NCBI GenBank assembly: GCA_016946835.1
Contig: JACVTC010000100.1
Location: 302,001-366,000 of the forward strand
Length of the DNA: 64,000 bases
Direction of reading: 5' to 3'
Origin: Neocallimastix lanati (nom. inval.)
Taxonomy: Eukaryota; Neocallimastigomycota; Neocallimastigomycetes; Neocallimastigales; Neocallimastigaceae
A model generated the notes under the pieces. That model worked only from the letters and a program-made list of their open reading frames with translations. It ran no database searches and was not told the origin of the DNA. Within the stretch, counting starts at the first letter, position 1. Each line of letters begins with the position of its first letter. Positions 11,217-22,978 of this stretch are shown here, one piece after another. A program made the translations under genes and the position numbers.

Positions 11217-11631
11217 CTTAGAGAAAACTTTATTTAATTTATAATAATAATAAAATTACATGAAATTAAATGAAAAAATAACAAATAAAATACATGAAAT
11301 AAAATATTATATATTATAAAATTATAAAAGTGCGTTAGAAGCAATAGCCTCTAACTTTTCCCATTCCTCAATAATAACACCATGTCCATTATTGTGAGTA
11401 ATAATTTCAGTATTAGTGTTATCAATCGAATCTGTATCTGGAGGTGAAAATCCATGCCTTATCATTTCGACTTCGACGCTCTTGGTAACGGTAGATTCAA
11501 CGGAATACCATTTCATCATCAAACTAAAAGATCGACAAATTAATGGTATTACGTTTGTTAGAAACTCCGCAATCCCCACAAAATACGGAACAGTTGACGA
11601 AGTTGAACTTTGTTTAAAAATATTGTCAACT
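11175..11631 (-). mobile_element. LINE family A copy 2, 5'-truncated, with poly-A and target-site duplication
   Basis: On the minus strand an open frame from 11631 to 11322 encodes the last ~102 residues of the family A LINE protein (contains TVPYFVGIAEFLTNV and ends EAIASNALL), then a 3' UTR ending TAAGTCT and a run of about 40 A (seen as T at 11173-11213). A 17-bp duplication AATTACATTTCTTTATT flanks it at 11158-11174 and 11632-11648. This is the signature of target-primed reverse transcription with 5' truncation. The frame has no internal stop, so the insertion is fairly young. Confidence 0.9.
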
Positions 11632-11648
11632 AATTACATTTCTTTATT

Positions 11649-12169
11649 AATAATTTTTTTTTATATAATCATATCTTTAAATTTTTATATTTAATATAGT
11701 AAAATCATAAATAAATATACTATTTCAATATTAAATAAAAAAATTAAAAAATTTCAATTATTCATTTATTTCAAAAATATAATAATTATATCTATATTTA
11801 ATTAAATATAGAATATTTTAAATATTTTTATTTTATTATAATTTATTATAATTTATTATAAATGATATTAATATTAATAATTGTTTGAATAATTTTTGTA
11901 TATAAATTAATAAATAAATTACAAAAATATTTTAAAAATAAATAAAAATTATATAAATATATAAAATAAATAATATATATATATATAAAAAATAATTTTA
12001 AATAATTTTTTTATATAAAAAGATTTTTGTAACTAATATAATAAAAAAAGTGTGAAATTTTAAATTTCCCAAATAATTTTTATATATATTATAAATGTAT
12101 AATAATATATATAATAATATTTAATAAATAATACAAATAATGTAATTAATTTGATTAAAAATAATAATA

Positions 12170-12204
<35 letters not shown>

Positions 12205-12549
12205 TAACCTATGAATCTTTTAATTTATATAATTTTATAATCCTTACTGTTATACATAATATTGTTCACTTTACTATAGTAATAAAAGAAACTTCAAAAT
12301 ATATGAGGTAATTTTTTGTGATGCTAATTAAAAATTTCTAATAAATAAATAAATAATAATAATAATAATAATAATATTGCATTTAAATATTAACATATTA
12401 ACTTTTAATAATAAAATATAACGTTATAGTATTTATATTTAATTCTTTAAAAATTAAATAATAAATAATAATTAATTCATTAAAAAAATATAAAAAGCAT
12501 ATTATTCAAAAAAATATATAATAAAATTAATTATCAATAATTCAAACTT
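11649..12549. other. A/T-rich intergenic DNA
   Basis: No gene is seen. A poly-T run lies at about 12171-12200, and AAT repeats near 12340-12380. Confidence 0.5.
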
Positions 12550-12813
12550 TCACATATATTTTAATTATTCTTTATTTATTAAATTAATAATTTCTTTTTA
12601 CATTTATATAATTAATAATTATAATAACATTATTAATTATTAATATTTATTAATTATTATTATTATTTTATTTCTTTTGTTTTTCTATTGCAATTTATTT
12701 ATTTTTTTTATTTTTTTTATTTAATTGGAATTATTTATTGAATTATTTATTATTTTTAACAAAACTTTTCATTAAATAAAAAGTAGTTTTTTCATTAATA
12801 TTTTAATTTTCAA

Positions 12814-12819
12814 TTTATT
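12814..12819 (-). terminator. Putative polyadenylation signal of copy 3
   Basis: AATAAA on the minus strand in the conserved 3' flank. Confidence 0.4.
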
Positions 12820-12878
12820 AAATCATTTTCATAATTTCATATCTGAATATTATGAACATTGTTTCTTTCCTAGATAAT

Positions 12879-14396
12879 TTAAGCTTTACCGGCCATCTTG
12901 GCATCCATTTCATCAATACTAACACCCTTACATTCAATGACGTAGAATTGAGAGTAGACCCAAGCAAGAAGACAGGCAGCAGCGAAAAGAAGGAAAGTCT
13001 TGGTAGACCAGGCTTTCATAAGAGCTGGACCGACGAAGGCAATAATCCAGTTGTTAAGGAAGTTAGAGACGGTACCAACAGCAGAACCCTTAACTCTGAC
13101 ACGAAGTGGGAAAACTTCGGCTTGGTAGACCCATGGAACTGGACCCCAAGTCCAAGCGAAAGAGAAGACCATAAGGAAAATACTAGCAACAGCAAGATAT
13201 TGCCAGGTCTTACCTTTACTAGTTTGAGTAGAGAAAGCCCAAGTAGAAATGTGGAAGACCATCATCATAAGTGAACCAATAACTAATAAAGTCTTACGAC
13301 CTAATCTTTCAATACCCCACATACCTGGGAAAGTAGAAATGAAGTTGACGAAGTTGTTGATAATTGGAAGAACAACAGTAGACATGAATTTAGTGAAACC
13401 AATTTCATTGTAAATTTGTGATTGGTAGTACATAATGACATTAATACCAGTCCATTGTTGGAAAAGTTGCATTAAGAAAGTAATGAAAGTACGACGACGA
13501 ATAACTGGACTGAAAAGTTCACCGAAGGAAGAAGAACCAGCAGCACGAGTAGCAGCAACATCTTCTTGAATAGCCTTAAGTTCACTTTGAACAAGTTCAT
13601 CAGAAGTAGAGGTAGCATTAAGCTTAGCTAAAACTTCAACAGCTTCTTCATCACGATCCTTAGAACATAACCAACGTGGTGACTTTGGAAGGAAGCACAT
13701 AAGAAGAGCAAGACCAAGACCTGGAACAACTTGGAATAAAAGAGCAAATCTCCATTCAAAGTTAGAAACTTCTTCCCAAATATTGCTTCTAGCTTTACCT
13801 AAACCTTCTGGCTTGACATTGGTGTAATACCAGACAATAGAGTTAATGACGGCAGCAACAATAATACCGAAAGTAGTCATAAGTTGGTAGCAAGAAGAAA
13901 GAGTACCTCTGATCTTGGCTGGGGCAACTTCGGAAATGTAGGTTGGACAAAGGACACCATTACAACCAATGGAAAGACCAGTAATAAGACGACCAACGGC
14001 AATCATAACCCAAGAACGAGCAGAAAGACCTTGAATGACAGCACCACAAGTGAAAATACAGGCACCAATCATAATAGTTCTTTGACGACCATACTTTTCA
14101 CCAAGGTAAGTAGCCATAAGTGCACCACAAAGTGCACCAAGAACGAAACTGGAAGTAATAAGACCTTCAAGAGTAGCCTTGTTATCAGCTTCCTTTAAAT
14201 CACGGTACATCATATTAGCAACATCTTTAGTTGGTTGACCCTTTTCATCAAGACCATCACCATTCCAATGGTGGAATTTGAAGAAGATACGGAAAGCGTC
14301 CATAACAAGAACGACATTCATGACACCAACTTCATAACCGAAAAGAAGACCACCAAACGAGGCAGTAAGTGCGACTAAAAATTGAAAACTATTCAT
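12879..14396 (-). CDS. MFS sugar transporter, copy 3 of 7
   Basis: Intact 505-residue copy, head to head with copy 4. Protein as in copies 1, 2 and 7 (Ala202). The silent codons are a mixture: Ser13 TCG and Thr56 ACT are shared with its partner copy 4, Tyr190 TAT plus Ala202 with copies 1, 2 and 7, and Phe291 TTC plus Ala453 GCC with copies 4-7. The direction is the same as copy 2, 5.1 kb away. The promoter is the AGGGG/TATATAAAG class. Confidence 0.93.
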   Translation of the reverse strand: MNSFQFLVALTASFGGLLFGYEVGVMNVVLVMDAFRIFFKFHHWNGDGLDEKGQPTKDVANMMYRDLKEADNKATLEGLITSSFVLGALCGALMATYLGEKYGRQRTIMIGACIFTCGAVIQGLSARSWVMIAVGRLITGLSIGCNGVLCPTYISEVAPAKIRGTLSSCYQLMTTFGIIVAAVINSIVWYYTNVKPEGLGKARSNIWEEVSNFEWRFALLFQVVPGLGLALLMCFLPKSPRWLCSKDRDEEAVEVLAKLNATSTSDELVQSELKAIQEDVAATRAAGSSSFGELFSPVIRRRTFITFLMQLFQQWTGINVIMYYQSQIYNEIGFTKFMSTVVLPIINNFVNFISTFPGMWGIERLGRKTLLVIGSLMMMVFHISTWAFSTQTSKGKTWQYLAVASIFLMVFSFAWTWGPVPWVYQAEVFPLRVRVKGSAVGTVSNFLNNWIIAFVGPALMKAWSTKTFLLFAAACLLAWVYSQFYVIECKGVSIDEMDAKMAGKA

Positions 14397-14896
14397 TTTT
14401 TTTTTTTTTAAACTTAATTTAACTTAATTTAAATATATAATAAACAATAGTTTATTGAAGTATTATAAATTTAGAAAATTTCAAGTCTTTATATAGAATT
14501 TTTAGTTTTATATTTAATACTATATTAATATTTAATATTATATTTCTGAATAATACAAAATAATTATTACCCCTTTAAATATATAATTAAAAAATTTTAA
14601 ACAATATTTTATTATAAAATATTAAAATATAAATTTTAATATTAATAAATAATTTTATTTTAATGAAAGAATAAAAATTTTTTATATATAAATTTAAATT
14701 TATATATTTTATTATTTGAAAAATTAATTAATTTTGACACTATTTATATTAATATATATAATTATACTGATAAAAATACATGAAAAGTATTTAAGAATTA
14801 TTTTAATTTTTTTCAAAAAAATTAATTTGATATAAATCAATATAATAGTGAGATTTAATATTAATATATGATATTTTTACTGATGAATAATACACG
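14397..14896 (-). promoter_or_regulatory. Promoter region of transporter copy 3
   Basis: The minus strand has TATATAAAG at 14487-14495, an AGGGG box near 14575 and the ATTCATCAGTAAAA element at about 14853-14896. Confidence 0.6.
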
Positions 14897-15045
14897 ATAA
14901 ATAAAATGTTTTATAAATAATTTAATTTTAATTTATATTAAATAAATTAATCTTAATAATATATATTATTAATTAATAAGGTTATTTTAAAATTGTTCTA
15001 AAATTTAAAGTAACACTAAATATTTATTAACTAATAAAATTAATA

Positions 15046-16529
15046 TTAAATTAATTCTAAAATTAAAAATACTAAAAGATTCAGCATATTATGTGATAAT
15101 AACCCTTCATAATATTATATATTATTACTTTTATATTTTTAATAAATTAATAAAATTAAAAGGAAAATTTATCATAAAAAATATATATATATATGTAAAA
15201 TTTAATTATAATATTAAAAAATAATATTGTTATATATGGATAAAAAAAAATATTATTGGAAAAAAATATAATATATAATAATAAATAATTCAAATATATT
15301 ATTAATGTTTAAACTCAATAAAGAATTACCCTAACTTTTAAAGATTTTAATATAATTTGAATTATGTGCATTTAAATTTAATAATAATATTAATAATATT
15401 AATAATAATGTTCATTTATTTTAGTATAATTTATGTTCTGCATTAGCATTTTTTGGATTTAATTATAAATTTTTACAAAAAAATGTTAATAAAAACATGA
15501 ATTAAATAAATATTTTAGTTTATAAAATATATATTTCAAATTTATACTTTTTACACTTTAATATTAAATAAGTAATTTCATTCTTTAAATAACAAATAAT
15601 TAAAAATATATATAAATAAAATATTACTATAATTATATCTGTATATTAATTGAAAATTGAAATTTTGTAAATTTTTTTTTTTTTTTCATAATTATTAAAA
15701 AATATTCACCATTTTAAAAAAACTTTTTTTCTTGATTAACCAAATACGAAATAGCGTAATAAATAAATAAAACGAAACTTTCTATATTTATTATAATATT
15801 TATATATTATTATATATCCGTATTTTTATATAATTAAAAGTATTTCATTTTTTTTTTAAAGTTTAGAGTTCCTAATGCCCCCTTCTCTCATTATTTTCCA
15901 GTCTAAATATATATATTAAATTGAATTTTTTAAATTTGTTAATAAAAAATTATATTTATAAAAATATTATTATATTATTATAAATGTTAGCAGTCTGGAA
16001 TTTGTGGTTAATGATTATGTCAATTTTATTAATATGTTTTATACTTAAGAATTACTCAAGAATTACTCAAGGTACAATTCTATGAGTATGAATTATTACT
16101 ATTTAAATTCATATTAAGTATTTATTGTTTGTTAAAATGAAGATATAATAATAAATATATAAAAATTAAAATAGAAATATATTTTATTACATTATTACAT
16201 TATATTATTTTATATTTTATTAATATGGTTTTCTAAAATGGAAAATATTTTGTTCCTAAATTTTAAAAAGAAATATTTATTTTAATATAAAAATATAAAT
16301 AAAATAAAAATTAGTAATAATTGTTTTTTGTTACAAATATAAATATATTAATTCTTTAGTACTATAAATTAATTTTAAAAAAAATTTTTATATAATTTTT
16401 TATAAATATAGAAAAATAAAAACTAAAATAATACTAAAAGAAATAGATAATTTTATTTAATATTTTTTTTAGTTCCTATTTCATGATAGATTGGTTTAAA
16501 TATTTTTTAGAATATAATAAATAAATTTA
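15046..16529. other. Spacer of inverted repeat II
   Basis: No gene is seen. A slightly richer patch at about 15860-15905 (CCTAATGCCCCCTTCTCTC, then CCAGTCTAAATA) may be the 3' end of an old retroposon, but this cannot be shown. Confidence 0.4.
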
Positions 16530-16620
16530 ATATAAATTTTATTAGTTAATAAATATTTATTACAACTTCAAATCCTTTTTAAAAAACATTATTAATAATT
16601 TATAAAAACTATTATTTATT

Positions 16621-17109
16621 TTGTATTATTCATCAATAAAAATAATATATATTAATATTAAATCTCACTATTATATTGATTTTCATTAAATTAATTCTTT
16701 CTGGAAAATTAAATATTTCTTATAATTTCTTATAATTTCTTATAATTATATATATTAATATAAATAGTGTCAATTAATTAATTTTTCAAATAATAAAATA
16801 TATAAATTTAAATTTATATATAAAAAATTTTTATTCTTTCATTAAAATAAAATTATTTATTAATATTAAAATTTATATTTTAATATTTTATAATAAAATA
16901 TTGTTTAAAATTTTTTAATTATATATTTAAAGGGGTAATAATTATTTTGTATTATTCAGAAATATAATATTAAATATTAATATAGTATTAAATATAAAAC
17001 TAAAAATTCTATATAAAGACTTGAAAATTTCTAAATTTTTAATACTTCAATAAACTATTGTTTATTATATATTTAAATTAAGTTAAATTAAGTTTAAAAA
17101 AAAAAAAAA
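16621..17109 (+). promoter_or_regulatory. Promoter region of transporter copy 4
   Basis: The element is present as GTATTATTCATCAATAAAAA near 16622, with the AGGGG box near 16931 and TATATAAAG at 17010-17018. All promoter blocks are kept although the gene is broken. Confidence 0.55.
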
Positions 17110-18627
17110 ATGAATAGTTTTCAATTTTTAGTCGCACTTACTGCCTCGTTTGGTGGTCTTCTTTTCGGTTATGAAGTTGGTGTAATGAATGTCGTTCTTG
17201 TTATGGACGCTTTCCGTATCTTCTTCAAATTCCACCATTGGAATGGTGATGGTCTTGATGAAAAGGGTCAACCAACTAAAGATGTTGCTAATATGATGTA
17301 CCGTGATTTAAAGGAAGCTGATAACAAGGCTACTCTTGAAGGTCTTATTACTTCCAGTTTCGTTCTTGGTGCACTTTGTGGTGCACTTATGGCTACTTAC
17401 CTTGGTGAAAAGTATGGTCGTCAAAGAACTATTATGATTGGTGCCTGTATTTTCACTTGTGGTGCTGTCATTCAAGGTCTTTCTGCTCGTTCTTGGGTTA
17501 TGATTGCCGTTGGTCGTCTTATTACTGGTCTTTCCATTGGTTGTAATGGTGTCCTTTGTCCAACCTACATTTCCGAAGTTGCCCCAGCCAAGATCAGAGG
17601 TACTCTTTCTTCTTGCTACCAACTTATGACTACTTTCGGTATTATTGTTGCTGCCGTCATTAACTCTATTGTCTGGTACTACACCAATGTCAAGCCAGAA
17701 GGTTTAGGTAAAACTAGAAGCAATATTTGGGAAGAAGTTTCTAACTTTGAATGGAGATTTGCTCTTTTATTCCAAGTTGTTCCAGGTCTTGGTCTTGCTC
17801 TTCTTATGTGCTTCCTTCCAAAGTCACCACGTTGATTATGTTCTAAGGATCGTGATGAAGAAGCTGTTGAAGTTTTAGCTAAGCTTAATGCTACCTCTAC
17901 TTCTGATGAACTTGTTCAAAGTGAACTTAAGGCTATTCAAGAAGATGTTGCTGCTACTCGTGCTGCTGGTTCTTCTTCCTTCGGTGAACTTTTCAGTCCA
18001 GTTATTCGTCGTCGTACTTTCATTACTTTCTTAATGCAACTTTTCCAACAATGGACTGGTATTAATGTCATTATGTACTACCAATCACAAATTTACAATG
18101 AAATTGGTTTCACTAAATTCATGTCTACTGTTGTTCTTCCAATTATCAACAACTTCGTCAACTTCATTTCTACTTTCCCAGGTATGTGGGGTATTGAAAG
18201 ATTAGGTCGTAAGACTTTATTAGTTATTGGTTCACTTATGATGATGGTCTTCCACATTTCTACTTGGGCTTTCTCTACTCAAACTAGTAAAGGTAAGACC
18301 TGGCAATATCTTGCTGTTGCTAGTATTTTCCTTATGGTCTTCTCTTTCGCTTGGACTTGGGGTCCAGTTCCATGGGTCTACCAAGCCGAAGTTTTCCCAC
18401 TTCGTGTCAGAGTTAAGGGTTCTGCTGTTGGTACCGTCTCTAACTTCCTTAACAACTGGATTATTGCCTTCGTCGGTCCAGCTCTTATGAAAGCCTGGTC
18501 CACCAAGACTTTCCTTCTTTTCGCTGCTGCCTGTCTTCTTGCTTGGGTCTACTCTCAATTCTACGTCATTGAATGTAAGGGTGTTAGTATTGATGAAATG
18601 GATGCCAAGATGGCCGGTAAAGCTTAA
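17110..18627 (+). pseudogene. MFS sugar transporter, copy 4 of 7, nonsense mutation at codon 242
   Basis: The 505-codon frame is complete, but codon 242, the Trp of PKSPRWL, is TGA (17833-17835) where the other six copies have TGG. This is a single G-to-A change. Translation would stop after 241 residues, about six membrane segments, losing the loop and the second half, so the product should not work. An internal Met310 begins a 197-residue open remainder (18034-18627). No frameshift or other damage is seen, and Thr202 is present as in copies 5 and 6. The change must be recent or the rest is kept intact by conversion. A sequencing error or stop read-through (UGA followed by TTA) is possible but less likely. 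Confidence 0.85.
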
Positions 18628-18686
18628 ATTATCTAGGAAAGAAACAATATTCATAATATTCAGATATGAAATTATGAAAATGATTT

Positions 18687-18692
18687 AATAAA
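18687..18692 (+). terminator. Putative polyadenylation signal of copy 4
   Basis: AATAAA in the conserved 3' flank. Confidence 0.4.
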
Positions 18693-18956
18693 TTGAAAAT
18701 TAAAATATTATTGAAAAAACTACTTTTTATTTAATGAAAAGTTTTGAAAAAAATAATAAATAATTCAAAAAATAATTCCAATTATATAAAAAAAATAAAA
18801 AAAATAAATAAATTGCAATAGAAAAACAAAAGAAATAAAATAATAATAATAATTAATAAATATTAATAATTAATAATATTATTATAATTATTAATTATAT
18901 AAATGTAAAAAGAAATCATTAATTTAATAAATAAAATATAAAATTAAAATATATAA

Positions 18957-19622
18957 AAAGTCAACTTAATTAAATTCGAAATTTTGATGAAAGTAATAAT
19001 TATTTTAATTTAAATATAAAATAAATAAATAATAATAAAAAAAAATAATTTTAAATGATGAATATAAATATTTTATATTATTAATTTAATTATAATAATT
19101 ATTAGTTAAATATAGCTGTAGAAATTATATAATTTAATAAATAAAATATAATTAAAAATAAAATTTAAATTTATTAACAATAAATGTTAAAAAATAAGAA
19201 GTAAATAGATAATTATTTAAAAATAAGTATTAATTATATTCAAATATACGTTAATATAATTGTGGAAGTGAAGTTATTTTTATTGTTTTAAAAACCATTT
19301 AATTTATAAAATATCTTTGTTTTTTAAATTTAATTACTAATAAAAAATATACTATAGAGTAATAATAGAAATGGAAAATTAATATATATAATAATATAAT
19401 ATTTTGTTAAAATTTATTTAATAAAAAAGAGGAAATAATATATATATATATATGAGATAATATTTTATTTAATATTTATTAATACAATTATGTTAAAAAA
19501 TTTACTAATTTTAATAATTTTTTCAGTTTTTCATTAATAAGTACTAGAAATAAAAATTTTAAATAAATGAAAATTGTATATATATTTTTATAAAGATATT
19601 TCTATTATTATTATTATTTTTA

Positions 19623-19678
<56 letters not shown>

Positions 19679-20330
19679 TTCGTATTTGGTATCAGGAAAT
19701 TTAAGTTATAAAATGGAAAATATTTTTCTTTAAATAATAACAAATTTCATTTATCTATTAATTTTTTATTTATTTATATTTATTTATTAATAAAATATGA
19801 TATTAAATATTTTATTAACATTAAATCTTTAATAAAAATAAATCAATATTTCCTGAAAATTTTTCAAAAATAAGGAAAATAATTATTATATATTTATTTA
19901 AAAATTAAAAAATTTTATGCCTTGTGTTATTTTTATTTATTAAATTTACTATTATAATTTAACAAAAAAAAAAAATAAATAAATAAATAAATTCAATGAT
20001 ATTTTCAATTAATTCTTTAGCATTTTTTATAATAATAAAAAAATTTTTTGATATTTTTTTATATTTTTCATTTTTTTTAACAAATAATATCAATCAAATT
20101 ATATCAATTAATAAAAATATAAAAATATTGTTCTTAAAAAAATTTGAGTACTTATCATATTATTATTATATTAATATTGTTACAATGCAATAACAATTAA
20201 TATAAATTTAATTATATATAAATATTTTTTTATCTTTTTAAAAAAATTTTTTTTGGTACTATCTTAATCTGTTAAAATAATTTAAACGTTATTCATTATT
20301 ATTTATAGTTTTATACGATTTTTTTATTAC
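18957..20330. other. A/T-rich intergenic DNA between copies 4 and 5
   Basis: No gene is seen. It holds an extra degenerate copy of the transporter 3' module near 19075-19160 (TTAATTTAATTATAATAATT, then AATTTAATAAATAAAATATA) and an ATT microsatellite at about 19602-19678. Confidence 0.5.
19602..19678. repeat. (ATT)n microsatellite
   Basis: About 24 units of ATT with one interruption by TTTTT near 19618-19628. Confidence 0.9.
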
Positions 20331-20610
20331 ATAGTATTTTTATCATAAAACTATTCAAATAATTTTTATCTTGTTATATTAAATTATATATAATTTATTA
20401 GGAAACTCTTCTGATTGAGTCCCTTCTCTTGATAGGTTGATTCTTTAAGAATTTTTTTAAAATAAAAAATTATATTTAATATAAATTTAATTATTTAATA
20501 AATATTTTGTACTACTTGAAATTTTAATATATTTTTAAAATAATCTTAATTATTAATAATACTTCATAATTTTATTTAATAAATTAAATTTATTATATTC
20601 AATGTTTATA

Positions 20611-20977
20611 TCTCATGCAATATTCATCAGTAAAATAAGCATATATTAATATAAATACTATTATTAAAATAATCCATTAACCCTACTAATGTATAATTAT
20701 ATATATTAATATAAATACTTTTAATTTAAATTTATAATATTTATATAAATTCATTTAATAATATAATATTTTATTTTTTTTTTAATTATATATTAAAGGG
20801 GTAATAATTATTTTGTATTATTCAGAAATATAATATTAAATATTAATATAGTATTAAATATAAAACTAAAAATTCTATATAAAAGACTTGAAAATTTCTT
20901 AATATTTTAAAACTTCAATAAACTATTGTTTATTATATATTTAAATTAAGTTAAATTAAGTTTAAAAAAAAAAAAAA
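20611..20977 (+). promoter_or_regulatory. Promoter region of transporter copy 5 (mosaic)
   Basis: The upstream element is AATATTCATCAGTAAAATAA (about 20619-20638), the AGGGG box is near 20797, and the TATA box is TATATAAAAG at 20876-20885. The segment after the TATA box (GACTTGAAAATTTCTTAATA) is shared with copies 6 and 7, whereas the segment before it is of the copy 1 kind. Confidence 0.6.
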
Positions 20978-22495
20978 ATGAATAGTTTTCAATTTTTAGT
21001 CGCACTTACTGCCTCGTTTGGTGGTCTTCTTTTCGGTTATGAAGTTGGTGTCATGAATGTCGTTCTTGTTATGGACGCTTTCCGTATCTTCTTCAAATTC
21101 CACCATTGGAATGGTGATGGTCTTGATGAAAAGGGTCAACCAACCAAAGATGTTGCTAATATGATGTACCGTGATTTAAAGGAAGCTGATAACAAGGCTA
21201 CTCTTGAAGGTCTTATTACTTCCAGTTTCGTTCTTGGTGCACTTTGTGGTGCACTTATGGCTACTTACCTTGGTGAAAAGTATGGTCGTCAAAGAACTAT
21301 TATGATTGGTGCCTGTATTTTCACTTGTGGTGCTGTCATTCAAGGTCTTTCTGCTCGTTCTTGGGTTATGATTGCCGTTGGTCGTCTTATTACTGGTCTT
21401 TCCATTGGTTGTAATGGTGTCCTTTGTCCAACCTACATTTCCGAAGTTGCCCCAGCCAAGATCAGAGGTACTCTTTCTTCTTGCTACCAACTTATGACTA
21501 CTTTCGGTATTATTGTTGCTGCCGTCATTAACTCTATTGTCTGGTACTACACCAATGTCAAGCCAGAAGGTTTAGGTAAAACTAGAAGCAATATTTGGGA
21601 AGAAGTTTCTAACTTTGAATGGAGATTTGCTCTTTTATTCCAAGTTGTTCCAGGTCTTGGTCTTGCTCTTCTTATGTGCTTCCTTCCAAAGTCACCACGT
21701 TGGTTATGTTCTAAGGATCGTGATGAAGAAGCTGTTGAAGTTTTAGCTAAGCTTAATGCTACCTCTACTTCTGATGAACTTGTTCAAAGTGAACTTAAGG
21801 CTATTCAAGAAGATGTTGCTGCTACTCGTGCTGCTGGTTCTTCTTCCTTCGGTGAACTTTTCAGTCCAGTTATTCGTCGTCGTACTTTCATTACTTTCTT
21901 AATGCAACTTTTCCAACAATGGACTGGTATTAATGTCATTATGTACTACCAATCACAAATTTACAATGAAATTGGTTTCACTAAATTCATGTCTACTGTT
22001 GTTCTTCCAATTATCAACAACTTCGTCAACTTCATTTCTACTTTCCCAGGTATGTGGGGTATTGAAAGATTAGGTCGTAAGACTTTATTAGTTATTGGTT
22101 CACTTATGATGATGGTCTTCCACATTTCTACTTGGGCTTTCTCTACTCAAACTAGTAAAGGTAAGACCTGGCAATATCTTGCTGTTGCTAGTATTTTCCT
22201 TATGGTCTTCTCTTTCGCTTGGACTTGGGGTCCAGTTCCATGGGTCTACCAAGCCGAAGTTTTCCCACTTCGTGTCAGAGTTAAGGGTTCTGCTGTTGGT
22301 ACCGTCTCTAACTTCCTTAACAACTGGATTATTGCCTTCGTCGGTCCAGCTCTTATGAAAGCCTGGTCCACCAAGACTTTCCTTCTTTTCGCTGCTGCTT
22401 GTCTTCTTGCTTGGGTCTACTCTCAATTCTACGTCATTGAATGTAAGGGTGTTAGTATTGATGAAATGGATGCCAAGATGGCCGGTAAAGCTTAA
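20978..22495 (+). CDS. MFS sugar transporter, copy 5 of 7
   Basis: Intact 505-residue copy in the same direction as copy 4 and 3868 bp downstream of it, from ATG to ATG. Its protein is Thr202, as in copies 4 and 6. It has TGG at codon 242, so it is the functional equivalent of the broken copy 4. Silent codons: Ser13 TCG, Thr56 ACC, Tyr190 TAC, Phe291 TTC, Ala453 GCC, with a private GCT at one of the Ala codons near 474. The 3' flank matches copy 4 to about 22925, while the upstream region matches copy 1 in the distal half and copies 6/7 next to the TATA box. Confidence 0.93.
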   Translation: MNSFQFLVALTASFGGLLFGYEVGVMNVVLVMDAFRIFFKFHHWNGDGLDEKGQPTKDVANMMYRDLKEADNKATLEGLITSSFVLGALCGALMATYLGEKYGRQRTIMIGACIFTCGAVIQGLSARSWVMIAVGRLITGLSIGCNGVLCPTYISEVAPAKIRGTLSSCYQLMTTFGIIVAAVINSIVWYYTNVKPEGLGKTRSNIWEEVSNFEWRFALLFQVVPGLGLALLMCFLPKSPRWLCSKDRDEEAVEVLAKLNATSTSDELVQSELKAIQEDVAATRAAGSSSFGELFSPVIRRRTFITFLMQLFQQWTGINVIMYYQSQIYNEIGFTKFMSTVVLPIINNFVNFISTFPGMWGIERLGRKTLLVIGSLMMMVFHISTWAFSTQTSKGKTWQYLAVASIFLMVFSFAWTWGPVPWVYQAEVFPLRVRVKGSAVGTVSNFLNNWIIAFVGPALMKAWSTKTFLLFAAACLLAWVYSQFYVIECKGVSIDEMDAKMAGKA

Positions 22496-22554
22496 ATTAT
22501 CTAGGAAAGAAACAATGTTCATAATATTCAGATATGAAATTATGAAAATGATTT

Positions 22555-22560
22555 AATAAA
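22555..22560 (+). terminator. Putative polyadenylation signal of copy 5
   Basis: AATAAA in the conserved 3' flank. Confidence 0.4.
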
Positions 22561-22978
22561 TTGAAAATTAAAATATTATTGAAAAAACTACTTTTTATTT
22601 AATGAAAAGTTTTGAAAAAAATAAAAAATAATTCAATAAATAATTCAATAAATAATTCAATAAATAATTCCAATTAAATAAAAAAAATAAAAAAAAAAAA
22701 AATAAATAAATTGCAATAGAAAAACAAAAGAAATAAAAAGTAATAATAATTAATAAATATTAATAATTAATAATATTATTATAATTATTAATTATGTATG
22801 AATGTAGAAATCATTAATTTAATAAATAAAATATATAATTAAAATATATAAAAAGTCAACTAAATTAAATTCGAAATTTTGATGAAAGTAATAATTAATT
22901 TAATTTAATTATAAAATAAATAGATAAATTAAAAAAAAAAAAATAAAAATAAAAAATAAAAGAAATAAAAATAAAGAA

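Larger units (their letters stand above)
12550..15045 (-). repeat. Inverted repeat II, left arm (copy 3 unit)
   Basis: Matches the reverse complement of about 16530-18956 (paired positions sum to about 31506). Inside the promoter it has a segment (about 14590-14750) that is shared with copy 4 but differs from copies 1, 2 and 5. Confidence 0.85.
16530..18956 (+). repeat. Inverted repeat II, right arm (copy 4 unit)
   Basis: Reverse complement of the left arm at about 12550-15045. The 3' flank from 18956 to about 19030 is additionally shared with copy 5 (22855-22925) and not with copy 3. Confidence 0.85.
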
